DNA from: Eumeta japonica
Lineage: Eukaryota > Arthropoda > Insecta > Lepidoptera > Psychidae
Assembly: GCA_005406025.1 (NCBI GenBank)
Contig: BGZK01000870.1
Location: forward strand, 186,001 to 250,000
Length of the DNA stretch: 64,000 nt
Direction: 5' to 3'
Shown here: positions 1 through 13,009 of the stretch, one piece after another
Layout: every line of letters starts with the position of its first letter
How positions within the stretch are numbered: position 1 is the stretch's first letter
Translations under genes and position numbers: made by a program
The notes under the pieces: model-generated
Seen by the model: only the letters and a program-made list of their open reading frames with translations
Told to the model about the DNA's origin: nothing
Databases searched by the model: none

Positions 1-89
1 TGATACTTCCCGCAATTTTCGAGTTCGAAACATTAAAATATACAGGATTTAACGCGATTTTTCGAGTAAAAAACTTCGAGAATTTGATT

Positions 90-290
90 CGATACACACG
101 CACGCACGCACACACAGCCATACATACATACAAATACCATTGTAAAATCGTCAGGAGGCTTCCTAGGACCTCAAAACGTCAAGATCTGATAAAAACTCGA
201 TTTTCGAAAAACGGGATAAAATCAATAACTTACCGATTTTCGAAAATTTTCAATTTCCTTGGCGGGAAGTTAAAAAAATGAATCGCCGCT
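90..290 (+). repeat. Dispersed repeat family A, terminal part, with CA/CG microsatellite
   Basis: A short ACGC/ACAC/ATAC microsatellite is followed by a block containing 'gtcaagatctgataaaaac' and ending 'ggcgggaagttaaaaa'. Recognisably related blocks occur near 17.29-17.45 kb (plus), 18.2-18.4 kb (plus) and 21.92-22.08 kb (minus), each with a CA-type microsatellite or CA/TG-rich stretch beside it and the same end. I do not know the element class. The short open frame over it is chance. Confidence 0.6.
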
Positions 291-1108
291 CCAATAGATA
301 ATTATAAATATATTTTCTATAGATAATAGTGTTTACCGTATAGTTTACCGTAGTGACATGGTAAACGAACCTCTGTGTAAATAGAATGAATTTATTGATT
401 GTTTGTCTGGTCCTGTTCCTAGTTACAATCGTTTTTCTGTTTGCTGTTGTTGTTTATTTCATCATCGTCCTAGCGATAGCGGGCTCAGTGGGTTATCGAG
501 CGAGCATTGTAGTGGGATAACAGCCGTCGACCCGCATTGGGCCAGCATGGGGAGTTTTAGGTCCAAGATCCTCTGCCTGAAATAAGAACATTGTGGGTGG
601 GGACGTTTAAGAAGTGGGGTAAATAAAAACTTGACATACGAGCGTATTGTGCGCGTGAGGTGCACTCACACTGACATGGAATAAGTGTACATATTCTTAT
701 TTGTACACTTATAAACATTTTATAAAACACGTTTATAAACGGATTCTACTGACATTTTTGTAACTTCAAAAAGTGATTGTTTTTGATATTCTGTTCAGTC
801 AGGGTCTCTTATCTTTTTCGCTTTTAGGGTTTCTTTTTGTAATCATCGAGCGAGCACAGTATTCCGGTCGGATAGTAAACGGTGTTCTCTTTTGTAGTTT
901 TGAAATATCTTAAGGAAACTCGTTTTGGTTAAATTAAGATATTAAAATTACAGAAGGACTAAATTTACAAACATTAGTTGGTTTACACTCATACAATAAA
1001 TTATTGGTATATTTAAGCACTAAACGTTCAAAAGTTTCTTCTACATCTATTGTCAAAACTGTTGATAAGTTTCTGCCTATTTAATAAATTTCGCATATGA
1101 TATCTTAA
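291..1108. other. Non-coding; faint LINE-tail-like patch at 520-600
   Basis: AT-rich DNA with no gene seen. Around 526-560 the words 'cccgcattgggccagc' and 'ggagttttaggtcc' resemble sequence that I remember from 3' ends of lepidopteran non-LTR retrotransposons. That patch is short and the assignment is weak. Confidence 0.3.
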
Positions 1109-1109
1109 T

Positions 1110-1345
1110 ACCTGTGAGAAACTAAGCTTTGTTCGGCATTATTTAAGTTTGTCGTAGCAATATGAACTTCCTACGGGAAATGTTGCTTATGTGCATTTAT
1201 AACAAATAAATATTTACATAAATAATATGATATTATTGTATATCTATTCACTTTATTTCTGTAGTGTCAAATGTACTTTATGTTACATAGTGACATTTGT
1301 TGCTGGAGACCAATAACATAGCAACAATGTATTTACCTCAAAATT
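1110..1345 (-). repeat. Dispersed repeat family B, copy 1
   Basis: When reverse-complemented this block matches 4.85-5.10 kb. Shared words include 'gctttgttcggcat', 'gttgcttatg', 'aataaatattta', 'atttgttg' and 'aataacatagcaac'. A third, poorer copy lies at 18.96-19.09 kb. There is no coding potential. The copies are diverged, so this is an old family, possibly a MITE; its class was not determined. Confidence 0.65.
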
Positions 1346-2190
1346 ACACGAAGTGACGCTATTGGAAATAATGTATTTTGGTTTTTCATTAAAGATAACT
1401 TGAAAAGCGTAATAGTATCAAGGTACAAATTTCTATTGTGTATTTATTATAACAATAAGAGTGGTTAAAATGTATCCACTATTTATGTAAACTTATTTTT
1501 ATAAGCCCATAGTTTTCATTTTCTTTTTATTATTAAGAAAAGTTTTTAATCGCGTCGAGTCAGCATAGAGGGTATTAGGTTAAGTACTTCATTGTGAAAT
1601 AAATAGATCTTAGGAGAGCGTACTTTAGCAGCAGGGTAATACAAATATAAGTCTACAACAACTTCTAAGCAGCTCGTATCTTACGTAGAACTATAAACAA
1701 GAACACTGTTCCTTTTTTACATTTCTAGAGAATATGAATACGGCAAGGGAACACTGATGGTGTACAATTGGATACAAAACTATAAAATATTGATCAACTC
1801 CTCGTAACTAAACCTATGTTTAATTATAAGCAAAATTTAATATTTTTGTAACACGTTTCGTAGGTGCACATAATTTGATAATTATTAATAAAGTACGAGA
1901 GTTTATCATGAATGTACGTTTAGATTACAATTCAGTATACAAAACATTACAATATACACGGTGTTCTTCAACACGTCCGACAGAAATAAATAGAAATACT
2001 AACCATGTGCACATACAGATTGACAGGTGGTTTAAATTCAAAAGGCTTTCAATGTATTCTCTATAAAAATTCAAATAAATGAATGAAAAATGCATTCATG
2101 CACGTAGCCGAAACGGATGAGGCGAGGTATATCCGATGAACTTATCGAACTCACCCTCGCCCGCGTTCGCTTTTATCAAAGCGAAATGAA
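1346..2190. other. AT-rich DNA, nothing recognised
   Basis: No gene, RNA or repeat could be supported here. The 63-codon open frame has no recognisable motif. Confidence 0.5.
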
Positions 2191-2194
2191 AACA

Positions 2195-2435
2195 GATGGT
2201 AACGTGGTGATAACCTTAAGTTCGCGCACACGATATCGCAAAACGGCGCGCATCGAGTGGCAGCCACTCATCCAGTATTCATAGTGGAGTACTTAGCGCG
2301 GGCCGGGCGCGCGCGCCGCCGCTCGGCGCCTGCGGTGAGGAACGATCACCGGGGGAAATCTCTTATCGAGTTTGGCTATTATCTCACTTCAGCGGCCTTG
2401 GATCGCACTGCCGACTTCCAGACGCAATAGCTACC
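2195..2435. promoter_or_regulatory. GC/CpG-rich island, possible regulatory element
   Basis: A run of GC-rich sequence (around 2299-2335, 'gcgcgggccgggcgcgcgcg') sits inside very AT-rich DNA. It is flanked by several TTATC/GATA-type words and by E-box-like 'cacctg'/'cagcc' words. No open frame of note spans it. A regulatory element is inferred from composition only. Confidence 0.35.
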
Positions 2436-4848
2436 TGTTATCTATTGAGCGCATTTTTAAGGGTGTCTTGGATCGAGTTCGTCGGTGTTTGTACGTATGC
2501 GTGGTGTGGGCGTGAATTTTGTATTGAGGAGTACAGGTATCGAGCATTGGTTTCAAATAGTTATGAGGTAGTATGCCACGTATTCCAATATGCAGGGCTT
2601 ATCGACAATAGAATAATTAAAAAAAAAACCTTATCCTTGGTTACGATAGCGTGCTTTGCAAAGCATAATAATGTTGTAAATGAATTAAATATTATTTTTT
2701 ATTAATATTTATAGCTTTGTGTCTGCATTATCAATTATAGACAGAATATTTTTATTTAATTATATTATACTGAAAACAAAAACATAACAAATGTAATCAC
2801 CACACCGCTCTTATTAGTTTGTTGTAAAACAGTGGTTATTTTACCTGTACAGCTTCTCTTATTGTATAGTCCATATAGATAAACTATGATAAATGAAACG
2901 AAGAAAGAAGAAAATTATATTATAGTATTTTTTTCTATGTCTTTTAACAAAATATAAATAGGTTAAGATATTCTAAAATCGTGAAATTAGTTGTTTTGTG
3001 AGGTTCTTACTGCTTCATTGCTGAGGCGTATATATTCTCCCACAATTTTTTTGTTCCAAATTAAAGAATATGAGTTTTAAGCACAAAGTAATAAGTAATA
3101 CCCTACTAATTTTGGGCCTCAAACCTTCTATTGGCCATGTGCTGTGCTACTGACGCTAGTTTGAGATTTTCTTCAATGTACCTAACGGTCGTTTTTAATA
3201 CATTAAGAATATCTCAAAAAAATATCTACGTAAATACAGATAAAATACTACTCATTATAAACTGAAATATACATTATCGTTAAAGATTTGTAACGGTTTT
3301 ATTATATAATATTCTATTGTGTGAGATGTTAATTCACGGAAATTCATAATTAGACTTGCTTGCTTGCTTGCAACATGCGTCAACATGTAGCATGCAACTC
3401 ACCGCGGACCCTCGAGTCTGTTCTTCCATTACAAACCCCTATCCAATGAATTATATATTGATTTGAGAGGATTGACAGAAATGGAACACCCAAGCAGGTG
3501 TTCATTGTTTATTTATCTTAGTCCGCTAATAGTTATATTGTTATTTCTAAGTATGTTTCGCAACAACTAAGCATATCCTCAAGAAAATACAGATAATCAC
3601 ATCGACCAGGGCGTAAGAAGTGTTAAGTGAGGTGATTGAGAACGCTGGCTCAGTGGGAATGAATGAAACTAAAATCCATTGTTAGCAGTGCGATCACAAC
3701 GTCAGGGATTGAAGGATGAATGTGTTAGTTATTCGTGATAGAGTGAAAGGTTTAACTTAATATTATGGTTATGGTTTATCTGGTACAGAAAGTAATGCTA
3801 CCGAGCAATCATCTATGACCGTTGTACTTTCCCAACAATAAAATGTATAAATACTTCTATTTTTCTAAACTACATTTTGTTCTTAGTTTATTTATCCGTT
3901 ACGCCATAATCCGCAGTACGGAATAAGGCCTATGTTTTCAACCTTCTTGAGCCAAGACGGTGCGGTGATTACCTGAGGACTTTTTTTGAGTTATTCATGA
4001 GATATATTTTCACAGTGAGAACGGGAGAGTCATACCACCCCAAAGCAAACAACATCAGAGCTTATTAGATCAACGTTCTAGAGTAGAAAAGTTCGATTTT
4101 GACTAATGATGTAAACTGATATTAAAAAATGTGGCCAGCGCTTGATATTTCTGCCCAGATCCAAAACGTCTCTCGTCATTTTGAACAATAATGCTTACGA
4201 GTTTGGAGCGCATGAAAACATTTTTGCCTACATTTTGTTGCTCAAAATTATCAGTATCCCTTTCCTAAATATTATACGTATAAAATGTAAAAGTGATTTG
4301 ATTGTTTATTTTCAAATATTTTGTCAAAGATATCTTTTGATGGAAGCTATCGAATCGAACGGGCTTTGCAGCATTTAATGCAATTTATTGAAATTAAAAA
4401 TGGTTATAGATTAGAAAAATTGACAGGTTCAGAAATGTATAAAGTACTTATGAAAAACAATTTGAAAACTTTTGACGAATTCGACAACAGTATCTGTTGA
4501 TCAATTTTATTAATAGCAACGAGACTTGTGACATAATCTTTTTAAATTAATTAAAGAATTAATTTTCAAGAAAAAAAGTAGAAATCAAAAAACACTTTTA
4601 TAAACTGTTTGATCACAGCATTACTTAAAGAAAAAAAAAATCAATTTAGTTTTGAAATTCCGCAAAATTTATTTACTCGACTAATATCAAATTTTAAAAC
4701 TCTATGCATCTTGGAGACAGCTGTGACGAATTAGATGGCAAGTTTTACTTTGATGAAATGTTACTTTTTTTATTATATTGCTGATCTATGTAAGTGTTTT
4801 CTCTGGAAAAACGAAATAAAAAACCTACATGCTGCTTCATTTAGTGCA
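2436..4848. other. AT-rich DNA, nothing coding
   Basis: Only low-complexity A/T runs and a short (CTTG)n patch at about 3355-3372 were seen. The short open frames at 2445 and 4142 lack recognisable motifs. Confidence 0.5.
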
Positions 4849-4849
4849 A

Positions 4850-5105
4850 TTAAAAATAAATTGAGGTTGCTATGTTATTGATATTAATAAGACATACTCA
4901 TGTTATGTTAATAGTTTCTAACAACAAATGGCGTTACTTGTCAAACTGCAGATGATATTCGATGTGTCATGTATCTAAATATTTATTGCTAGAAATGAAC
5001 ATAAGCAACTTTCAAATGGGAAGTTGTCATTTTCTTATGGCGAATTCGAAAGATGCCGAACAAAGCTCGGTTGCTTAGGTACTTTCTCTAATTTCAGAAA
5101 AAAAA
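4850..5105 (+). repeat. Dispersed repeat family B, copy 2
   Basis: This is the inverted partner of the 1110-1345 copy. It reads 'ttgctatgttattgatatt', then 'gaaatgaacataagcaac', and ends near 'ggttgcttaggtactttc'. The last part is shared with 18.96-19.09 kb in the same orientation. No open frame. Confidence 0.65.
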
Positions 5106-5329
5106 ACAATTTTCTTAGTGGGAAATTGAAAACTAAGAATTTGCAAAGAAAATTATTTTAAAATTTGCATATGCAGTCCACACTGAAATTTTTCCGAATG
5201 GACGAAAACGATTGAAATTAATTTATTTTAATTTATTATTTCTTAAAATATACACTGTAAGCGTCAATAAACATTTTCATATGAATAAGTCAATGTTACG
5301 TATACTCCAGCCAGTCTAGATTTTTATCT

Positions 5330-5560
5330 CGAGTCTTCTAGAGGCGCACGAGAAATATCAGTTTATCGATAGCATTGTGCTGGCGATTACGGGGAGCCGA
5401 TCGAAGGACGCGCGTCACAGCAGCGGGGCGGCGAGCGCATGCGCCGGATCATCCTCTCTTAACTTAAGCATATTGAATATCTCCCGCTGCTTTGATTTAG
5501 TCAACACATCGTTCAGTTGCGTCATAGATTATTTTTCAGTTGTGTAGTCGTGTGTATTCA
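5330..5560 (+). promoter_or_regulatory. GC-rich island with initiator-like TCAGT
   Basis: GC-rich sequence at about 5390-5450 is followed by 'cgttcagttgcg' near 5510, which fits the arthropod initiator TCAGT. No TATA box is visible at the right distance. A start site is possible but unproven. Confidence 0.25.
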
Positions 5561-5604
5561 ATATTTTATTTAAATTCAGTGAGATAAATGAATTGCAAGA
5601 TATT

Positions 5605-5818
5605 GTATGTGTAAGCACGTATTTCATTTGTATTGAGTTCCAGCTAACTTCGTCGAGTCACATACGTGCTGTTAGATATTCAACATGTGGGCACGTGCTT
5701 AGTTATTTGTGTTGAGTACCGATTTCAGCGAGTTGGGTGTTCTGTTAGATATAGTACGTAAATACGTATTTAATTTGTATTGAGTGTTACCTGAGTTAGT
5801 GTTTAAGTGAATTCGTAG
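5605..5818 (+). repeat. Degenerate minisatellite, period about 70-79 bp, three copies
   Basis: The word 'ttgtattgag' (or 'ttgtgttgag') starts at about 5628, 5707 and 5775. Each copy has an upstream 'acgt(a/g)ctt' or 'acgtattt' word, and the first two also share 'ctgttagatat'. The copies have diverged by substitutions and small indels. Confidence 0.55.
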
Positions 5819-6284
5819 TTTACAAGTTATATCAAAAATTTCTAAATTGAATTTATGGCAGTGTATAAGTGTGATATAATTGTAAGTTATAATACCTTTA
5901 TACGGGCTCACAAGTTGTCTGATGGTAATTCTCGAAGAATACCAAATAGTGGATACAAATTATTTGTAAAAAATATTTTGGCAATTTCAAAATATTTAGC
6001 TAAACTTGAATAAACTTTAAAAAAAATATTTGTTTTTGTGGAATTTAATCACTTGCAAAATACATATAGTCCTTTAAGCTCAAACATTGTTATGACTGTT
6101 TAGGATACGAAAAACTAACGGACCAAAACAATATCAAGACCACGATATAAAGAAAACTTCGTTAGTTATTTTTGGATGGAAGTTTTTACGTGTGAATTTA
6201 ATATATGGGATTGGAAGTTGTGGATAAATGTAGTTTGGCGTGGAATAAATTAAAAACAATATCGATAGCACGCGTATGTCGTTA

Positions 6285-6530
6285 GTTCGGTAATGATTCA
6301 TCGCGATGCAAGTCGAGGTGCACAGTGTGGCGCTTTAATTAAACTTAACTCGGCCGCAACTTCGTCAAGACCGGAGACTGCACAACGCCGGAGGCGACCT
6401 CTCGCGGCTGCACGATGAAACAGCAGCTTATCGGAGACGGCTCCGGGCGACCCTCGAAGTGTTAGAGCGAGTGTGTTAGAGCTTTCTTTACAGTTTTCAT
6501 CTGAATACAACAGTTTCTCGTAGACACACC
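6285..6530. promoter_or_regulatory. GC-rich island, unassigned
   Basis: A GC-rich block with a homeodomain-type 'ttaattaaac' at about 6336 and CpG-rich sequence through 6470. The 70-codon minus frame over it has no recognised motif. It is listed as possible regulatory DNA on composition alone. Confidence 0.25.
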
Positions 6531-7655
6531 TGTCTGCGAGAAAAGATAAATATGAGGATTAATCAGTGTTATGTGAGATGCTTCGTTTGGAGCACCTGTA
6601 AATTTATTATAATTTTAAGACTAATGTTTGATGTCTAAACTAGAGCCAAAGGGAAGTTTTGGTATATAAATAAAATATTTCACACACATATAATAACAGG
6701 TAGAGCATCTCATTAAATTATCTCTACTAACATAAAAAAGCTAAATTTAATCTTTTGTTTTCTTCTTTTTTTTGCAATTAACTATAGCATAGAAGTAAAA
6801 GGTTCCCATTTATAAACTTTAGTATTCTATAGAAAAACATTATTGTAACTCATTTTTGCAGAAATCGCAAACTATTTATTAATAGCGTATGAAAAATTTA
6901 GTGTCATCATAGTTAAGTTATAAGTGTAACGTCTAGCTCAAATCAAATTTGAGATTGGTTTTTAAACATCAAATAAGTACGTAAATTTTATTAAATTGAA
7001 CTTAATTAGGTATATTTATTTTTTTTTGCAAAAATGGCTGTTTTACATTGGTTGTTTTTACCACTTACTTTTTAAATGTTTATTATAAACATTTTAAACT
7101 TTTATACTTGATATGCCATGATCAAGGAGACATTCTTCAAATAATCGGAACACATTTTCTAACAAAAGCTATAAATTATTTTCTAATTCGTACCACATTG
7201 TGAAAAAATGTAAAAAGTTTACATCTAAATTAAGAAAAATGCGTATTGTATTAACTTTAATATAAAGAATCAGATCCTTGTCAAGCAATGGATTCCAAAC
7301 AATATTCATAAAGTCTGCAATGAGCGTTTGACGAAAGCTGTTAGTTATGAAAAGAAATTTATTTGATGTTTGGGGTACCCAGGGTTAAGAATTAAGGACT
7401 CGGAACACGTCACGCTGGCTCGATGCGGGCAGCAGGACCAATAGCTTAGCTTGTTTTAAGACCCGAAGCGAGTGACTTAAATTAACCAATTTAAAAACTC
7501 ATTGATCAGTTTTCCTGTCGTAGTCATGATTCGAACTGTGTATCATGTGGTACTAAGTTAGTCTCGTACGTAGTCTTATTACTAACAGTTTTCATTAAAT
7601 TCTTAAACTAAATTCAATTAAGAAGCTTTATTCCAAGAAAATTGCTCTTTAAGCA
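6531..7655. other. AT-rich DNA, nothing recognised
   Basis: Low-complexity A/T sequence. No gene or repeat could be supported. Confidence 0.5.
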
Positions 7656-7657
7656 TG

Positions 7658-7800
7658 TTTTTAAGAGATGTGACTATCAATGAAAAGACTTCATTAACGC
7701 TTTCTTTTAAATCTGTTCATCTAGTGATCGCTTTTCGTGTTATTTTTGTTTCATTTTCCAAAAGCCTTTTTTTAATGTTTTCAATACGGTTAGAATAAAT
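7658..7800 (+). repeat. Dispersed repeat family C, copy 1
   Basis: The stretch 'tatcaatgaaaagacttcat' through 'tttttgtttcattttcc' matches 20.09-20.21 kb ('catcaatgaagacctcattg', then a related 'tttccttttaaac' and 'ttttgtgttac'). Only part of the element is recognisable and its class is unknown. Confidence 0.45.
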
Positions 7801-9818
7801 AATGTAGATGAATTGAATTATAAATAAATGATAAAATAAATATTAATTGATTGTACGTAAAAATCTTGTAAATCATCCAAAAAGTCAGGACTGATCGTTT
7901 CCGTGAACTAATTTTAATTCTAGTCGGGTAATTCTGGTTCTGTAACAGCGATCTCGTTTTCAGCGTTCGCTAGATCGAAAAAACTATTGGAGAAGGAGAG
8001 AATAAATATAAAACCAAATCCGGGATTAATGCCTTCCTGCCGGTGTTCGAGTGGGAATGTGATCCGTACGAAGTTGGACCAAATATCTGGAAACAAACGC
8101 AAACGTTCCGGGAAAATTGAAAAAAAATTTTAAAATACGTCGTATAGGATTTTGAAGGAGTTTCACTGCTTTGGATGCTGTTTCCTAATTTTTTTTCCAA
8201 GTTGATTTAAATTTTAATCTCGTTGTGGGAATTAAACCAGTGCAATTTCTCTGGGAGAATGAAATTTATAGTTGGTTTCTGTCGAAGACAGTCGAAGAAA
8301 ACGAAACGGGCGACTAATGAATAGTCTTAAGCGAGTGATATTCACAGAATATAGAGCATATTGAAAGAGCTAGACGGTAAAGAATATTGAAGCAATTAAA
8401 TTGTAGACCCAAACGTAGTTGGTGAAGTCATATCTACTTCACTCCTTTGTTTTGAAATCTATTTCAATACTCTTGAAACTGAGCTAAAGTTCCATACAGT
8501 GTTTATGAATTGGTTAAAATCATTCAAGGTAAACTTGAAAAAGGGCGACGTAGTCAAATATCATTGATATTGTTTACCATTTGTTATTTTGCATAATTAT
8601 AGTAAAAACACCATACCGTACTTGCCTACTTACCTAACTCAGATAAATTTTTATTTGTGCTAGAAAAAATGTTTAAGCATGACAAACGATAATTACTTGT
8701 ACATAAATTGTAGTTATGTATTATATTTCTTTGGACTTTTGAGTGCAATATCGAAACGATTAGGATAATTGATGACTAGCGAAAAGACCAAACAGCCTTA
8801 GGGGTAGAAAAAAATATTTCCTTCTTACTATCGAGGCTTTTTTTTTGACGATGACGGGCCAGTTATTTTTGTTTTGAACTGAACAATATATCCTTAATCC
8901 AAACAGAAAACATAAATCGTCATAAGTAGTTAATAACCTTCTCAAGTCTTATTATAATATCTGCGAAGTTCGCGTATGTTGAACTTGGAGAGATTGGAAT
9001 ACTTGAAGTTACCCGGTTAGCAGGCGGTCGAGTGCCCTCGGAGTCCCGATGTAACTTGGGACTGTGTTGACATACTTTTTCAAGGTTTAAAATAATAATA
9101 AGTTTCGGGTTAAAGTAATACCTGTTGACAATGGAATAAATTAAGTACTTTGAAGTGGAATTCACGGACTTAAATCACGAGTGAGGATCCTTTTAATGTA
9201 AATTTCATTAAAATAATATTAATAGTTGTTGTATAATCCTTCGTTACATTGTTTTGCGACGAAAAATCTTATTTTAATGATGCTTCGCATTCTTTTATAC
9301 TCGGTCCAATAAATGCGGAACATGGATGTGTACTTAAAATGTACCACGTCTTGCTACGCCGTACTTGGAACGATGGTGTGAGACTAAAAAAGAAAATAAT
9401 AAACACTTTAATACTCAAAAGAATATTCAATTCTTTAAATGGAATAAAGTGCAAAGTATATTTTTATGTATTTGATTTGCTTTAAGAATTTAACAGAAAA
9501 AAGTTAAGACATATCTTCTGGAAAAAATAGATAGTAATATAGAATCACAGGAATTTGGTTCAGAACTGTTTAGTTTAGTTGGTACGCACCATTCGTAGAA
9601 AAAGTTAAGTTGAAATGCATCATTTTCCTGAGGTTCACTTACTGAACAGTATTCAGGAGCCGATTACGGCCAGGCTCAACATATATGCGAGTAGTGCCTA
9701 CGTTCATATAAGACTACGGATAAGTCCGAGACAGAGAATGTCTTTAGAAAAACAAATTGTTGTCATTATACATGTATGGGAAATTTCGTCTAAAACTGAA
9801 CATCGCTTTTGAAAAAAA
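7801..9818. other. AT-rich DNA, nothing recognised
   Basis: Short frames on both strands (for example 7920-8200 minus and 8760-9165 minus) were read and show no domain, signal peptide or family similarity that I know. No repeat was identified. Confidence 0.45.
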
Positions 9819-9819
9819 A

Positions 9820-10290
9820 CGGTAACAAAAACACGCGTGCACTCCGGCGGCACGTACACGTGTTTCGGCGCCGCCGGCTCTGCGCTATCGAATGAGCGAT
9901 GCTCCGAGGTGTACTAGAGGCGTTCCAAGGAAAAAACACATATTTACTTATACACGCCGCGTCTTTCGGGAGCGGAGAACCGACGCGGCGGCACGCTTAA
10001 GTCCATCAAATATTTAGGCGCCGGCAGCGCGCCTTAAGTTGTTGCGAGTTGATGTTGTGTTGCGCGGGCCGCTAAATGGGTTCTCGTGTTTCCTCGTCCG
10101 ATGCACGAGATGGTGAAATATTTAGGCGTTTCACGGTAATAAAACTTCATTTCGGTGGGAGTCCTTATCGTTCGGTGCTCTAATATTCGCCGCTGTTTTG
10201 AGGATGCCCAAAATCGGCCAGCGAGTCGTCGTGCCACATTGTCTGTGGCACTCTCGTCGATCGTCGGTTCAAGTGTCCAGCTCTCGTTAG
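9820..10290. promoter_or_regulatory. GC/CpG-rich island
   Basis: A CpG-rich block with repeated 'ggcgccg' words (about 9867 and 10017) and two copies of 'aaatatttaggcg' (about 10008 and 10117). It is flanked by AT-rich DNA. Open frames on both strands reflect the GC content and are unrecognised. The duplicated word may be a binding site; that is inference. Confidence 0.35.
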
Positions 10291-11535
10291 AGTTATTCCG
10301 TCGTAGTCACCGAAATATTTACAGTAATAAAAAGTAAATAATTTAATGTGATTAAACCAACTTAACAAATCGATTTTTTTTTGTATTTGCACACAATATT
10401 TTTAAAGCTATGAATTATTTATATAAATTTGAATTGATAGTAATATGTGTAATTACAGGGCATCAAAATATATTCTTTATAAGTAGTTAGAACTTCCTGA
10501 GTGTTAACAACAGGTATTCGTTTGAAGAAGTACTCCACCTAAACATGATGTTTAACAGACTTAAAAATAAAGGAGGAAGTACCCAATTCGGTTATATGTT
10601 TTTTATAATTGTTAACTCAGAACTCCGTCATTTATTAACCGATTTGGTAAATTCTTTTTTTATTGGAAAGTATATCCTATCAAACAACAAAAAAAATTAC
10701 CAAATAGGATTGAAAATTGAAAAGATATACTTTGTAATAGGTATCTTTTTGAACGTTCTTTTCTGATGACGAAATCCATGAAGAATTGAAGAGCATCCTC
10801 AAATATTATAGACATATAAATAGCAATTTATTTTTCATTTATAAGTCTAGGATTTAAGTTTGGTAAGTTTCATTTAGTGATGTTGTACTGACGAAGAAGA
10901 CCACAGACGGCCACTGGAATCCGCAATGATAAATATTTGACGGATGTCAGCCAAAGAAACACTACAATATATCCAGCAACAGACACCGACTCCAAAAATA
11001 ACAATCATTGTAACTACATTATATTATCGTGATAATTTAATTGACTTTTAAGTAGTCTAATATTTTTCATTTTATTTTACTTAGGAGAACTCTAAAAAAT
11101 ATTTTGATCATTGTTTGTTATTCCCAGGCATGTGTTGAGTTAAATTTGAAGTGCATGGGTACCTACCTACCTTCTTGCGTGGTAAATACATAGATCGTAC
11201 CTACATATTGATGAGTAGAAAAAGTAAGTTGATTATTAAGTTGTAGAAGAATACGCAATTATTTTTTTACTTTTTATCGCATATTAGTTTGTTTTGAAAT
11301 AAGTTTTGTTTTGTAGTCAGTTTTTTTTGTTAAATTCTTGTTTTATTTTTGATTTTTTGAATCTGAAGTGCACTAACTATTTTTTCTGAATATGGGTAGA
11401 CCTACTAAACGCGCTGCTCATAGATCGCACCCTTAATGTAAGCCGTTAAGAAGTTCCATTGATTATTATATTCGACTACGACAATTATTTGACCATAACG
11501 ACGTTACGTTAGGTGACTCAAATATCCGGATAATA
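10291..11535. other. AT-rich DNA, nothing recognised
   Basis: No coding or repeat assignment could be supported. Confidence 0.5.
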
Positions 11536-11539
11536 TATG

Positions 11540-11955
11540 AAAGATTCGACTGAGTATCGTTAATTTGTACCTAAGAATTGAAGAGTTCCGTCATTTTGTC
11601 ATGGATCCCATAATCAGAACCTAATCGAACTTTTATCAAAGTACCCTTGAAGTACATACTTTCCAATAAAGAAAGAATAATCGAAATCGGTTGGCGTGAT
11701 ATTGAGTTATTCGTCCACTTGTCGCGTACATACTTAATGCAAATTTAAGATGTATATGATTTTCTCATTGACGATATTGTCAGAACTAAACTAAAGTGAA
11801 ATGAGACCACACAGGAAGCACTCGCTTTCAAATACAAAAAAAAAAATCATCAAAATCGGTTCATCCAGTCAAAAGTTCTGAGGTAACTAAAATTAAAAAA
11901 AAATACAGTCGAATTGAGAACCTTCTCCTTTTTAATTTTGAAGTCGGTTAAAACA
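11540..11955 (+). repeat. Lepidopteran-type dispersed repeat (family D)
   Basis: The right end reads 'tcatcaaaatcggttcatcc', 'cagtcaaaagttctgaggta', 'acagtcgaattgagaacc' and 'ttgaagtcggttaaaaca'. I recall this end as very common in lepidopteran genomes. Earlier parts ('gagttccgtcattttgtcat', 'ggatcccataatcagaacc') agree. No coding capacity. The class is uncertain; the family assignment is from memory, without a search. Confidence 0.6.
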
Positions 11956-11999
11956 CAATGCTATTTTGGATCGCAAAAGCCTAAATCATATTTGATATA

Positions 12000-12190
12000 T
12001 CATTGATACGTGTATTGCGCTGTGTTTCGGTGCGATGGTGTTTCGTTGTAAGTGCCACAAAGGCCCCCTGCGGTGCTGTCGGGTGAGTGCACGTGATAAT
12101 ATTCGCTTCGCCGTATCAAACGAGCTGCATCATATCCCAGTCCGGCCGCAACCATGCGAGATAACATAACGACCCCTAATATTATATAAT
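12000..12190. promoter_or_regulatory. Moderately GC-rich island
   Basis: A local rise in GC and CpG ('ccccctgcggtgctgtcggg', about 12064) in AT-rich surroundings. No gene seen. Confidence 0.2.
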
Positions 12191-12390
12191 GCTAATATTA
12201 AACGTGTTTATTATCTCGATAATAAACTTTAAAATTATTGTACGATTTCGGTTGTAGGCTTAAGACTGCATTCTGTGCTAAGTCGCACCCATATTACGGG
12301 TCCCTAGGACTCGTTGATTTGACTTTTGACTTTAAGTCATATATAGTAGTTGAAACAGACATTGGAGACAAATTACAATTGATACGCATT

Positions 12391-12450
12391 TTGTGTGTGT
12401 GACTGTGTGTGCGTGTGTGCGTGCGTGTGTGCATGCGCGCGCGCGTGTAT
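12391..12450. repeat. TG/CG microsatellite
   Basis: A near-continuous TGTG run passes into GCGCGC at about 12436-12445. The 94-codon minus frame across it is a translated microsatellite and was not called as a gene. Confidence 0.85.
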
Positions 12451-13009
12451 GATGTCGGGAAGCGTATGGTGTGAAGTTTTCAGTGTCATCGTACTCTGTG
12501 TTTCGTTAGAAATATGTGACTTCCTTTTTGCGTTTAAACTTTGCGATTGAGTGGATGTGTGCATTTTTTCAATATTATTATACAAGAGGAAAAACAATAA
12601 TTCACAAAACCTTTGTTTATCCTTTTGGGGCAAGTTGTGATGTTGGAAATACCTCAATAACTTGCTAACATAGTGGAAGCTTTTTAAATACTTTTGTGAG
12701 ATTAATAAAAATGCCTTTAGTTTGTGTTTTTATTAAAATTTTGAACAAAAAATTAGTAAGTTCTAAACAGTATCAGAAATAGATTTAACGGACATATTCA
12801 TGTGGCACAAATAATCTAAGAGTGCAAAAATTATCACAGAAAAAAATTTATGCCTTTCAATGCTTTTGATAAATTTGACGCATGTTTCATAGCAGAGTAC
12901 TTTTTAAATTAAAACTAAAATCAATTAAAATTTGTTTTATGTGTTTTAAAACTTTATCTATTCATTCTTAACTTTCTAGAGTAAATCAATAACCTAACAT
13001 TAAGTGGTA
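12451..13009. other. AT-rich DNA, nothing recognised
   Basis: No supported feature. Confidence 0.5.

Noticed and set aside
3355..3412. Inverted repeat around 'caacatgcgtcaacatg'
   Set aside because: The arms are short and mixed with a (CTTG)n run; not convincing.
12373..12657. 94-codon minus frame with HTHAHTHTQ repeats
   Set aside because: Translation of the TG/CA microsatellite.
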